Below, piece after piece: positions 1 through 7,910 of a stretch of 64,000 nucleotides of DNA (the first letter of the stretch is position 1; each line of letters opens with the position of its first letter). Source of the DNA: Neobacillus sp. PS3-34 (lineage in GTDB: Bacteria > Bacillota > Bacilli > Bacillales > Cytobacillaceae); contig NZ_CP133267.1 in NCBI RefSeq assembly GCF_030915465.1, positions 744,001 to 808,000 on the forward strand, read 5' to 3'. The position numbers and the translations under genes are program-made. The notes below the pieces were generated by a model, which searched no databases, had not been told where the DNA came from, and was given only the letters and a program-made list of their open reading frames with translations.

Positions 1-70
1 TGACTGGAAGCTTCCTATTAGAAGGCTGCGGGCTAATTAAGCAGCGAAATAATAATACAATAAAAACAAA

Positions 71-103
71 AAAAGCTTGGATTAAGTGTAAATCCAAGCT
101 TTT
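71..103 (-). terminator. Rho-independent terminator after the GNAT gene
   Basis: A 13-bp inverted repeat (AAAAGCTTGGATT and its complement) with a 7-base loop lies just beyond the stop of the minus-strand acetyltransferase gene. The stem is AT-rich at its base and gives a U-run on either strand, so it may work in both directions. The 60 bases before it hold nothing I can assign. Confidence 0.75.
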
Positions 104-130
104 TTATTTATGAATTCTATTCAGGATAAA

Positions 131-622
131 TTAAATATATGTTTCATAGGATACTGCATATTCTCGAAAGCCGTTTCGTTCATATAATCTTTTAGCATGA
201 TTATTCCAAGAATAAGCATGTAATTTAATTCTATTAATTCTTTTTTCTTTCATCCAATTTATTGTTTCATCAAATAATTTTTGTCCCATTCCAAGTCCTC
301 TTGCTGTATCATCTAAAAACAGTTCATCAAATAGTCCCATCCTGCCTGTACCATTATCTGCTGTTTCATTTTCTTCAAATATTCTCCCTAAAGCATATCC
401 TACCGGTTTACCTTCTAATTCTGCTATAAGAATTGAAGTATCTTCGTTTCTACTATCAAATGTTTCTTGTGCATTCCGTATTATTGAATTAATTACAGTT
501 TCATAATTATCATATTTACATTCGCTGTTATGGTTATTTCGATTGAAGTTACTTAACTTAACTGCAAAATCAATAAAAATATCTCTATCACCATCTACTG
601 CTTGTCTGATCTCTATTTTCAT
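131..622 (-). CDS. GNAT family N-acetyltransferase
   Basis: A 163-residue single-domain GNAT protein. The acetyl-CoA pyrophosphate-binding loop R-G-L-G-M-G lies at about residues 108-113. The C-terminal S-W-N-N-x-A-x-x-L-Y-E-x-x-G-F block (about 138-152) is the usual GNAT motif B. Such enzymes move an acetyl group from acetyl-CoA to a small molecule or protein amine, and the substrate here cannot be read from the sequence. The ATG is preceded by GGAGGT at good spacing. It is a monocistronic accessory gene with its own terminator, and its codon use is more AT-rich than the core genes to the right, which would fit recent acquisition (inference). Confidence 0.85.
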   Translation of the reverse strand: MKIEIRQAVDGDRDIFIDFAVKLSNFNRNNHNSECKYDNYETVINSIIRNAQETFDSRNEDTSILIAELEGKPVGYALGRIFEENETADNGTGRMGLFDELFLDDTARGLGMGQKLFDETINWMKEKRINRIKLHAYSWNNHAKRLYERNGFREYAVSYETYI

Positions 623-776
623 GGACTTACCTCCAATTTAAGTACTTTCGTTAATTCTTATTTTAAGTAACTTTTTTTACAATCTCTATATCTTTTTAAC
701 ATAAAATTACAATTACCTTTAAACTTTATTGCGTTTTCATTTTTCAAATGTGAACGATGGACAATATAAAAATAAG

Positions 777-803
777 AGACCAAATCTCGATGCGATTTGG
801 TCT
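777..803 (-). terminator. Terminator after the glutaredoxin-like gene
   Basis: Perfect 10-bp stem (AGACCAAATC / GATTTGGTCT) with a 7-base loop. Read on the minus strand it is followed by CTTATTTTTAT, so it terminates the gene ending at 874. Confidence 0.8.
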
Positions 804-873
804 GGTAAACTATTTATGGTGCTTCTCCATAAAAACGGTACTGCTAACTTTCACTAGGAAACCTTTTTGTCGC

Positions 874-1104
874 TTATTTTACTTTTGCCATTAATGCTTC
901 TGGATCGCAGCCTAATACCCACTCGCCGTTTACCTTTGTTTGCGGCACGCCCATCTGGCCGGTTTCATCAACAAGCTTCCTTGCCGCCTCAGCATCCTGC
1001 TGGACATTTACTTCTTTAAAAGGCAGGCCTTGTGCCTCCAGGAAGTTTTTCATCATCGTGCAATATGGACAAGTATTCGTTGTATAGACAGTAATATCGT
1101 TCAT
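874..1104 (-). CDS. Glutaredoxin-family thiol-disulfide protein
   Basis: A 76-residue protein with the thioredoxin-fold active site C-P-Y-C at residues 12-15, the cis-proline segment G-V-P-Q-T at 52-56 and a G-C-D turn at 65-67. It is the length of the short bacterial glutaredoxin/NrdH-like proteins. The likely role is cytosolic dithiol reduction or exchange on ribonucleotide reductase or other thiol partners, but the partner cannot be told here. No ribonucleotide reductase gene lies next to it in this window, although in B. subtilis an nrd cluster sits between hfq and spoVK. It is monocistronic with a clear terminator downstream. Confidence 0.9.
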   Translation of the reverse strand: MNDITVYTTNTCPYCTMMKNFLEAQGLPFKEVNVQQDAEAARKLVDETGQMGVPQTKVNGEWVLGCDPEALMAKVK

Positions 1105-1236
1105 TTTTCCACTCCTCGAATTATGTTCATGCTATCTTACTAAAACAGGGTGAAAAATGTCAATTCTACTGCCCATCAAAACTTTAAATAATTTCCAAAC
1201 CTTGAATTCCCCAAATCAATCAATTCGGAAAGCTTA

Positions 1237-1446
1237 TTATCCTTCATTTTTCCATTTCTTTCGCAGCCGATAAAAAAAAATAAATCCCGCAATTAAAGCC
1301 AGCAAGCTGATTGGCTCAACCGTTACCGAAAAATTGAACGTATTGCTCACTTTGACATCATTCTTTTGAGTTACCGGTCTTGTATTCTTTTTATCTCTCC
1401 TATCTTTCACTAGCATCCCTTCCTTTTCTGTCCCCTCCATACCCAT
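1237..1446 (-). CDS. Small single-pass membrane protein, unknown function
   Basis: A 69-residue protein with a basic, lysine/arginine-rich N-terminal third and one hydrophobic segment near residues 44-60, followed by a positively charged tail (R-L-R-K-K-W-K). It starts directly after the stop of the zinc-ribbon gene (TAG then ATG), so the two are almost certainly translationally coupled. An in-frame ATG two codons later is an alternative start. I do not recognise a family. The pairing with another membrane protein suggests the two products act together (inference). Confidence 0.6.
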   Translation of the reverse strand: MGMEGTEKEGMLVKDRRDKKNTRPVTQKNDVKVSNTFNFSVTVEPISLLALIAGFIFFYRLRKKWKNEG

Positions 1447-1719
1447 CTACCTCTCTACTCTGGATTTATCCGTTTTTTTCAAGGTTTCCTGAATGCTGCT
1501 GTCCACATTTCTTTCCATATAGCCCATTCCTTTGTACTTCTTACCGCTGTATAAATCTATAAAGGTTCCGCAATGATTGCATTTTAATAACGAGGCATCA
1601 ATTTTTTTTGAACAGCCCGAGCATTTGATCTTTCTTGTAAAAGAAAAATGAATAATTAAACCAATCGTGCAAAAAATCGCGATTAATAACAGAATGAACA
1701 ACATCGCCAACCGTAACAT
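1447..1719 (-). CDS. Membrane-anchored zinc-ribbon protein, unknown function
   Basis: A 90-residue protein with an N-terminal transmembrane helix (about residues 4-27) followed by a zinc ribbon built from C-S-G-C and C-N-H-C pairs about 14 residues apart. The polar tail is rich in lysine. Proteins of this layout place a small metal-binding domain at the cytoplasmic face of the membrane. No enzymatic motif is visible. It is the first gene of a two-gene unit with the small membrane protein that follows it. It lies beside spoVK but has no sequence link to sporulation. Confidence 0.65.
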   Translation of the reverse strand: MLRLAMLFILLLIAIFCTIGLIIHFSFTRKIKCSGCSKKIDASLLKCNHCGTFIDLYSGKKYKGMGYMERNVDSSIQETLKKTDKSRVER

Positions 1720-1897
1720 AAGCTTCCTCCCGCCTTGCTATCCCGCTTTGTGTACACATATATTCTCGTTCACAATCGCTAATACCTTTTTTAAAGATTA
1801 TTTTTAAAAAAATTCCTGGCTTTAGGTACCTGAATGGGTTTACCACCCAAGCCAAGAAAATCCAATCCAGCCCAATAAAAAAAAGCCCAAGCCGGCA

Positions 1898-2854
1898 TTA
1901 ATCTTCCTCAAATACGAGATCAATGCTTCTAAGTGTCATTAATTCGTGGCGGTCATAGGTATTTTGCATCAGCAGTCTCATTGCCTGTGACCTGATGGAT
2001 TTTTCAATAATATTCCGGACGTATCTACCGTTTGAAAAATGATTATCCCCAATAATGGTTTTAATCCAAATCAGGTGGTCGCGTAATTTGCGCTGCGCAT
2101 CATGACTCAAGGAATATTCCCGCTCCTTTAGCATAAGGTCGGCAATTTCAAGCAGTTGCTCAATATTGTAATCAGGAAAATCAACCACAAGCGGAAAACG
2201 GGAATGAAGTCCTGGATTCAAAGTAAGGAAATATTCCATTTCCTGTGAATAGCCAGCTAAAATTAAAATGAATTCATGCTGCTTATCTTCCATATGCTTC
2301 ACAAGAGTATCGATCGCTTCCTTGCCAAAGTCCTTTTCTCCGCCCCTGCCAAGTGAGTAAGCCTCATCAATGAATAGGATGCCTCCGTTTGCCCTTTTAA
2401 CTAAGTCCCTTGTTTTTTGTGCTGTATGGCCGATGTACTCGCCAACAAGGTCCGCACGTTCTGCTTCAATTAAATGGCCCTTTGAAAGTACATTCATTTT
2501 ATTAAACAGCTTACCGATCAAGCGCGCCACTGTGGTTTTTCCTGTACCCGGATTTCCCTTGAACATCATATGAAGCGCTTGCTTTTTCGCCTTTAACCCG
2601 TACTCCTCTCGCTTTTTATTTACATATATCCATGCATAAATCTCTTTAATCATCCGTTTCATTTCTGCCATACCAACCAGTGCCCCAAGCTCATCTTCCA
2701 CTTCCTTCAGTGCTGTGTGCTCTGGAGGAATAACCTTTGGAACCACTTGATAATCTGGCATTTCTTTTTGCAAGGTCTTTCTCTTCTGCGAATTGAGCAC
2801 AATGCTGATCTGACCGTTATTTTTCATCCGAATGGGTTGGTCCAAAGCTTTCAC
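1898..2854 (-). CDS. spoVK: Stage V sporulation protein K, AAA+ ATPase
   Basis: A 318-residue AAA+ ATPase of the CbbX/SpoVK type. Walker A G-N-P-G-T-G-K-T-T lies at about 100-108 and Walker B I-L-F-I-D-E-A at about 159-165, with sensor and arginine-finger segments near L-H-S-R-F-P. Length and N-terminal K-N-N-G-Q match B. subtilis SpoVK, which is needed for spore maturation in the mother cell. The first in-frame start is GTG at 2852-2854, but that GTG is itself part of the best ribosome site (GAGAGGTG). A TTG at 2843-2845, six bases after AGAGGTG, is the more likely start. In B. subtilis spoVK also lies near hfq-miaA, so the context agrees. Confidence 0.93.
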   Translation of the reverse strand: MKALDQPIRMKNNGQISIVLNSQKRKTLQKEMPDYQVVPKVIPPEHTALKEVEDELGALVGMAEMKRMIKEIYAWIYVNKKREEYGLKAKKQALHMMFKGNPGTGKTTVARLIGKLFNKMNVLSKGHLIEAERADLVGEYIGHTAQKTRDLVKRANGGILFIDEAYSLGRGGEKDFGKEAIDTLVKHMEDKQHEFILILAGYSQEMEYFLTLNPGLHSRFPLVVDFPDYNIEQLLEIADLMLKEREYSLSHDAQRKLRDHLIWIKTIIGDNHFSNGRYVRNIIEKSIRSQAMRLLMQNTYDRHELMTLRSIDLVFEED

Positions 2855-3075
2855 CTCTCAATCTGCATACAGTATACTCCTTGAAGCTCTATGCGTGACA
2901 AAAGCCCAGAGTCCTATTTTGCTTTCCGACTCGTTCTTTCCTCTTAGTGCCTATGTGACAAATACAGCAACCTTTTTTATCATCCTTAGGATTCTTGTCA
3001 GAATGTGCGCTTTCCTGAGAAATAATCCTTCATTCTATTTGTATTCAGCCGGGCAAAAATCTTTCCAAATAAAAA

Positions 3076-3102
3076 GAGTCCCTTCTGTTTAAAAAGGGAC
3101 TC
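3076..3102 (-). terminator. hfq terminator
   Basis: A 9-bp stem (GAGTCCCTT / AAGGGACTC) followed on the minus strand by CTTTTTATTT, about 20 bases past the hfq stop. It closes the miaA-hfq unit. Confidence 0.85.
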
Positions 3103-3124
3103 CAACCTTATTTGTTTTATCGGA

Positions 3125-3355
3125 TCATTGACCTTCCAGGTCAAGCTGTACATTTCGCTGCGGCGAGAAAGTAGAAATGGCGTGCTTGTATACAAGCTGC
3201 TGTTTGCCCTCGCATTCAAACAGAACAGTGAAATTATCAAAGCCTTTAATTGTGCCTCTTAATTGGAAGCCATTTAATAAAAATACGGTACAGCTTGTTC
3301 CGTCTTTGCGTAATTGGTTTAAGTATTGGTCCTGAATATTGATGGTTGTTTTCAT
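3125..3355 (-). CDS. hfq: RNA chaperone Hfq
   Basis: A 76-residue Sm-like protein that forms a hexameric ring and binds A-rich and U-rich RNA. The Sm1 region ([10 protein letters not shown] near 25-34, G-F-D-N-F-T-V-L near 38-45) and the Sm2 signature Y-K-H-A-I-S-T-F (about 56-63) are all present. The start ATG has a perfect AGGAGG site. It follows miaA by 26 bases, the arrangement conserved in most bacteria, and ends at a strong terminator. It is of interest beside the small-RNA candidate between recA and cinA, though Hfq has only a modest role in known Bacillus sRNA biology. Confidence 0.97.
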   Translation of the reverse strand: MKTTINIQDQYLNQLRKDGTSCTVFLLNGFQLRGTIKGFDNFTVLFECEGKQQLVYKHAISTFSPQRNVQLDLEGQ

Positions 3356-3381
3356 TTGTGAATCCTCCTCTTTTATCTCTA

Positions 3382-4347
3382 CTAATATGTATTCGATTTT
3401 ACTTGGAGCTTTCCTTCCACATATTGAGAAATTTCCGTTATTTTTTTTGACAGGTTTTTTGTATCTGTCATATCAAACCATTCCACGTTCATCTTGTTTC
3501 GAAACCAGGTAAGCTGCCTTTTTGCATAATGGCGTGAATTTTGTTTTAAATTTTCAATCGCTGTCTCAAGTGATACTTTTCCATCTAGGTAGTCATAAAG
3601 TTCTTTATAGCCGATAGCCTGGATTGACTGACATTCCGTGATACCTCTGTCATGGAGTTCTTTGACCTCGTCAAGAAGGCCTTCTTCCATCATTAAGTCC
3701 ACGCGCAAATTAATACGATCATACAATAATTCCCGGTCCATCGTAAGTCCTACCAGTGCCGTATCGTAAAGCAATTCTGGCTGCTGTGCAGATTGAAACT
3801 CCTTCATCGTCTTCCCTGTACAATGATAAATTTCAAGTGCCCGGATCACTCTGCGGATGTTGTTCGGATGGATTTGCTGGGCACTGTCAGGGTCAACCGC
3901 AGCCAACTCTTGATGCAGTGCTTCGTTTCCAATTGCCAGAGCTCTTTCCTCAAGCAGCTTGCGGAAATCTAGATCTGCAGGTGTGTCGGAAAATTGATAA
4001 TCATAAATGACCGATTGAATATATAGTCCTGTACCACCGGCAATGATTGGAAGTTTTCCCTTATCCGCTATCCTGGTTATTTCCCCGCGGACAAGATCTT
4101 GAAACTCGGCTGCTGAAAAAGATTCCTCAGGATCTTTAATATCAATTAAATGGTGAGGAATTCCTTCCATTTCCGCTTCCTTTACTTTGGCCGTCCCAAT
4201 ATCCATGCCTTTATATATTTGCATCGAATCACCGCTAATAATTTCCCCGTTCAGCCGCTTGGCCAATTCTACACTCAGCTTTGTTTTTCCCACAGCCGTA
4301 GGTCCGATGATGACTAATAATTTTTGTTTTATATCCACTGCTTTCAC
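3382..4347 (-). CDS. miaA: tRNA dimethylallyltransferase
   Basis: A 321-residue MiaA that adds the dimethylallyl group to N6 of A37 in tRNAs reading UNN codons. The P-loop G-P-T-A-V-G-K-T is at 15-22, followed by the [17 protein letters not shown] region, the catalytic G-G-T-G-L-Y segment and the [21 protein letters not shown] block. The start is GTG with AAGG four bases upstream. It heads the miaA-hfq operon. MiaB at 16.1-17.7 kb performs the next step, 2-methylthiolation of the same base. Confidence 0.97.
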   Translation of the reverse strand: MKAVDIKQKLLVIIGPTAVGKTKLSVELAKRLNGEIISGDSMQIYKGMDIGTAKVKEAEMEGIPHHLIDIKDPEESFSAAEFQDLVRGEITRIADKGKLPIIAGGTGLYIQSVIYDYQFSDTPADLDFRKLLEERALAIGNEALHQELAAVDPDSAQQIHPNNIRRVIRALEIYHCTGKTMKEFQSAQQPELLYDTALVGLTMDRELLYDRINLRVDLMMEEGLLDEVKELHDRGITECQSIQAIGYKELYDYLDGKVSLETAIENLKQNSRHYAKRQLTWFRNKMNVEWFDMTDTKNLSKKITEISQYVEGKLQVKSNTY

Positions 4348-4538
4348 ACTGCCTTTTTAAAATTATATACATCCCATCCTATCATAAAAAACAAAAGCAG
4401 TAGAACATCAAACTAGTATAGACACAAAACTTCTTTTTCATGCAGTTTCTACATTACTTTTCAGAATCATTTCCAAGTGAACTAGATATTTCTTGTAAGT
4501 TTACATTTTCATGACGTTTTAATTACATTCGACAAATT

Positions 4539-4568
4539 ACCCCCAAATCCGTGTTAGTCTAAACCGAA
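4539..4568 (+). promoter_or_regulatory. Putative SigI-dependent promoter of mreBH
   Basis: ACCCCC at 4539-4544 and CGAA at 4565-4568 match the -35 and -10 elements described for B. subtilis SigI. mreBH is a known SigI target there. The gap between the elements is 20 bases. About 120 bases of leader follow, including a short ACAGGCTAGCCTGT palindrome. The rest of the 4348-4695 intergenic stretch holds nothing else I can assign. Confidence 0.6.
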
Positions 4569-4695
4569 GCTTATCACGTAGTAAATTAGTAGCAGCTTCC
4601 AGCTGGACAGACAGGCTAGCCTGTTTTGCGGGCGAATAAAAGTCTTATGACACATCTTTTTGTTTAAAATTAGGGAAATTAGGTGGGGAAAATAT

Positions 4696-5704
4696 ATGTT
4701 ATCTACAGCTGAAATTGGAATTGATTTAGGAACAGCAAACATATTGGTATACAGTAAAAATAAAGGAATCGCACTAAACGAGCCATCTGTTGTGGCTATT
4801 GATACTGAAACAAAACAAGTCCTTGCCGTTGGTAAAGAGGCGAAGGAAATGATCGGAAAAACTCCTGGGAGGATTGTCGCGATCCGACCTTTAAAAGATG
4901 GAGTTATTGCTGATTATGATGTGACTACAGAAATGCTGAAGCACATCATGAGAAAAGCATCTAAAAAAATGGGCTTTGCAATTCGCAAACCAAATGTAGT
5001 CGTTTGTACTCCTTCTGGATCAACGTCTGTTGAACGCAGGGCGATTCACGATGCAGTAAGAAATGCGGGCGCGAAAAAAATTCATTTGATTGAGGAACCA
5101 GTAGCAGCTGCTATCGGTGCAGGCCTTCCAGTTGATGAACCGGTAGCAAACGTGGTCGTTGATATTGGCGGAGGTACAACCGAGGTTGCCATTATCTCTT
5201 TTGGTGGCGTTGTTGCCTGCCATTCTATCCGCATTGGCGGCGACCGTCTGGATGATGATATTATCCAGCATGTCCGTAAGGAATATAATGTACTGATCGG
5301 TGAAAGAACAGCTGAAAATGTGAAGATGGAAATCGGTTATGGACTTATCGACCATGAAGAATTAACGATGGAAGTCCGCGGGCGTGATCTTGTAACCGGC
5401 CGTCCCAAAAACAATCACATTATCTTCATATGAGATCAGAAATGCAATGAAAGAGTCATTGTCACATATTCTTGAAGCGATTCGTGCAACACTTGAGGAT
5501 TGCCCTGCCGAGCTTAGCGGCGATATCGTCGACCGAGGCGTTATTTTATCAGGCGGCGGTGCTTTAATGAAGGGAATGGAAGATTGGTTAAGCCAGGAGA
5601 TTGTCGTTCCTGTCCATCTTGCTCCAAGCCCGCTTGAATCAGTGGCAATCGGTACTGGAAAAGCACTTCAATATATTAATAAGCTGCAATCAGCAATGAA
5701 ATAA
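4696..5704 (+). CDS. mreBH: Rod shape-determining protein MreBH (frameshifted in this sequence)
   Basis: An MreB-family actin homologue that forms membrane-associated filaments directing lateral wall synthesis. The N-terminus I-G-I-D-L-G-T-A-N is the phosphate-1 motif, [10 protein letters not shown] is phosphate-2, and [10 protein letters not shown] is the adenosine motif. Wording such as [11 protein letters not shown] is closer to MreBH than to MreB or Mbl. The frame breaks at 5398-5402. Removing the G after GGCC restores G-L-P-K-T and a protein of about 335 residues, so the break is probably not real. The start ATG follows AGGTGGGG. Here the gene is next to miaA, unlike in B. subtilis. Confidence 0.9.
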
Positions 5705-5708
5705 TTAG

Positions 5709-5742
5709 AAAAAAAACTGCAGATTTTGGTCTGCAGTTTTTT
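5709..5742 (+). terminator. mreBH terminator
   Basis: Stem AAAACTGCAGA / TCTGCAGTTTT with a short loop and a run of T, starting a few bases after the mreBH stop. The adjacent MITE inserted only four bases beyond it. Confidence 0.85.
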
Positions 5743-5754
5743 GTGTTTTAAATA

Positions 5755-6043
5755 GACTGTTTTCGTATACTTTGTTGCTATATAAGGAGTAGTTGATTTC
5801 CACTCCAGGATGCTCGCTTTCCGCGGGGCGGCCGGTGAGCCTCCTCGGCGCACAGTGCCTGTGGGGTCTCACCTGTCCCGCTGCTCCCGCAGGACGTTGA
5901 ATAAGCTTCCTAGAATCAACACCGCACGAAGGAAATGCGAGAGCATTTTCGAGGAGCTCGCACCTTCCGCTCCAATCAACTTCTTTTTCAACGATTTGCT
6001 TTTAATAACCTATATATAAACAACAATCTTTTAGAAAACAGCC
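5755..6043 (+). mobile_element. MITE-like element, copy 1
   Basis: A 289-bp non-coding element nearly identical to the one at 36977-37266. Its ends are imperfect inverted repeats beginning GRCTGTWTTC (about 17 of 23 positions match). It is flanked by an exact 8-bp direct repeat, TTTAAATA, at 5747-5754 and 6044-6051, the mark of transposition. The middle is GC-rich and palindromic: TTGATT/AATCAA arms around GGTGAGCC...GTCTCACC. The right-hand duplication overlaps the stop codon of the next gene. Open frames crossing it are not genes. Confidence 0.85.
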
Positions 6044-6044
6044 T

Positions 6045-6494
6045 TTAAATATCACTTTGCTTCTTTCTCAATCGATTAAAATAAAGAAAGATCGGCAATG
6101 GAATCACGATGAAGCCTAGGCTTTTAATGATTTGATTTTTAGCATCTGCCTGGTTCCTTGCTTTTTCATCCTTTACCGTTTGGTTGTAATCCGCACGAAT
6201 TTTTTCTTCTTTCATCTGGGATTTCGTATTTGGGTTTTCTGTTAATCTGGTTTGTCTAAAGTCATCATAATTCTGGAAATAGGCTGGTGGGCTGATCAAA
6301 TCGGCCGCAGCCATGAAAATGGAGATACCTCCTCCAATGACCATCATCAGCGTTGCAAATAACACTAAATAGGTGTATACATGCCGAATCACCGTTTCAT
6401 CATCTCCCTTTCCTTTACTCTTCACAATCGCGACAATCACAAAAATAATCATGATGACAGGCAGAATCGTCGTTAACAATCCCATAGCAAACAA
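6045..6494 (-). CDS. Membrane protein of unknown function
   Basis: A 149-residue protein with hydrophobic segments at about 4-25, 40-64 and 125-142, and a charged, lysine/glutamate-rich stretch (about 75-120) between the second and third. No signal peptide, lipobox or catalytic motif is visible. It is monocistronic by spacing. Its stop codon lies inside the target duplication of the downstream MITE, so the original 3' end may have been altered by that insertion. I do not recognise a family. Confidence 0.6.
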   Translation of the reverse strand: MFAMGLLTTILPVIMIIFVIVAIVKSKGKGDDETVIRHVYTYLVLFATLMMVIGGGISIFMAAADLISPPAYFQNYDDFRQTRLTENPNTKSQMKEEKIRADYNQTVKDEKARNQADAKNQIIKSLGFIVIPLPIFLYFNRLRKKQSDI

Positions 6495-6593
6495 ACCTCC
6501 ACCTCCATATGTATAAACGCATGTCTTGAAGGACAGTTTTACTATAGTATTATACCTGTCTTGGTTTTTGATCCCTTATGCACAAAAATCCGT

Positions 6594-7229
6594 TTATCGG
6601 ACAAAATCAAAATACACCTGTTCCCCTAATTTTACAGATTGTTTTAAGAGCTCTTTTGTTTCAACGCTAATCCAGTATGTCTGAAGCTGCTCTCCAAAAT
6701 GCACCTGGACGCGGTAAGCGTCAACATCCCGTTGGCTGTCATGAACTTTTTCGTTGGAATTTACATCGATTTTAACCTGTACGGTGTTACCGACCATATG
6801 GTTAAATGCCATAAGTTCAGCGCGATAACCTATTTTTAAAGGTAATAGTCTCAGCACAAGTTCCACAGAAAATAAATCGAAGGTCCCTTCGGTTATTTTA
6901 AAAATTTTTAACTCTTTATTTATTGATTGAACTAATTCAAGTTTATCCGTATCGTATGTAAGTGTAATATCAGCAGGTCCCTGATCAGTGCACGAAACTG
7001 GGATGAATGAGGATCGTTTAATCGATAATTCTACTTTTCTATCAGCTTTTGCAGGGTCATTAAAATGCAATTCCTGTTTCCTATAAAGTAAATCCTCAGA
7101 AACCATAACCTGCTCTGTGGTGGTGCCGATTTCAGTTGAAAGGCCGTTTTCAACCAACATCACTTTTTTTACGTCCTTGCAAGGCTTGAACGACTTCCAA
7201 TCTATTGAGCTATCATTTGTTTTTATCAT
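6594..7229 (-). CDS. Conserved hypothetical protein, beta-rich
   Basis: A 211-residue soluble protein from the ATG at 7227-7229, which has GAGGGGGA just upstream. A longer reading to 7277 is possible but lacks a ribosome site. The pattern of short alternating strands (Y-R-A-E-L-M-A-F, V-Q-V-K-I-D-V, Y-R-V-Q-V-H-F-G, Q-T-Y-W-I-S) resembles the DUF3108-type lipocalin-like fold. That is a guess from pattern, not a family match. It overlaps the 3' end of the upstream kinase-like gene by 17 bases, so the two form an operon and are probably coupled in translation. Confidence 0.6.
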   Translation of the reverse strand: MIKTNDSSIDWKSFKPCKDVKKVMLVENGLSTEIGTTTEQVMVSEDLLYRKQELHFNDPAKADRKVELSIKRSSFIPVSCTDQGPADITLTYDTDKLELVQSINKELKIFKITEGTFDLFSVELVLRLLPLKIGYRAELMAFNHMVGNTVQVKIDVNSNEKVHDSQRDVDAYRVQVHFGEQLQTYWISVETKELLKQSVKLGEQVYFDFVR

Positions 7230-7773
7230 GTACGTCCCCCTCAATCTCCTTTTTTCTATATAATAAGTATTTTTCAAGTTCCACCCTATCCTTGATCAGT
7301 AGCAGCTTATCTTGAAAAGGCATTAATACTTTTAAAATCTTGGATTTACTTATATTTTCAAAATAAGCATTCCACTCAAACATTTTTCTGAACATTTTAA
7401 TAGTCGGTTTATAGTTTGCTTTTTCCACGCCAATCTTTTGCAAAATAAACCTCTTGATAATTCTAACTGTCCTTTTTAAATAATCTGTATCTAAAAAAAT
7501 GATCAAATCAGCATTTTGAAAACTATCCAATACCCATTCGTGGTGAACACCTTCGATAATCCAGGCATCTAATTTAATAATATTGTTCAAATGGGCATTT
7601 CTTTCTTCCGGGCTCCGTCTGATATCACCATTTCCAAACCTTTTCCAAACGATATTATCCAACTCGAAGAATGGAACATTCAATTTAGAAGACAATTCTC
7701 TTGCCAGCGTGGTTTTTCCACTCCCGACAGATCCGATAATATGAATTTTTGTTGGACACCAACTTTTTTCCAT
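7213..7773 (-). CDS. P-loop kinase-like ATPase, FlaR/topology-modulation type
   Basis: A 186-residue adenylate-kinase-like protein. The Walker A motif G-S-V-G-S-G-K-T-T is at 14-22, followed by the F-F-E-L-D-N-I-V-W region and W-I-I-E-G-V-H-x-x-W, both typical of the 'DNA topology modulation protein FlaR' family, whose true substrate is not established. L-I-I-F-L-D-T is a likely Walker B strand. It is the first gene of a two-gene unit with the beta-rich protein that overlaps its 3' end. The family name should not be read as evidence for a topological role. Confidence 0.75.
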   Translation of the reverse strand: MEKSWCPTKIHIIGSVGSGKTTLARELSSKLNVPFFELDNIVWKRFGNGDIRRSPEERNAHLNNIIKLDAWIIEGVHHEWVLDSFQNADLIIFLDTDYLKRTVRIIKRFILQKIGVEKANYKPTIKMFRKMFEWNAYFENISKSKILKVLMPFQDKLLLIKDRVELEKYLLYRKKEIEGDVHDKNK

Positions 7774-7850
7774 TAAACCACCACTTTAAAATCTTGTTAG
7801 ATGATGTTTTCGAGGTTCCACTTCAAAATACCTTTTCAGTAAAACAAAAA

Positions 7851-7891
7851 ACTGCCCGATAAGGTCAAAAATAATGACCATTTCGGGCAGT
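7851..7891 (-). terminator. mutL terminator
   Basis: Two nested stems (ACTGCCCGA / TCGGGCAGT and GGTCA / TGACC) followed on the minus strand by TTTTTTGTTTT, 20 bases beyond the mutL stop. Confidence 0.85.
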
Positions 7892-7910
7892 CTATATCTT
7901 TTCAAACAAA

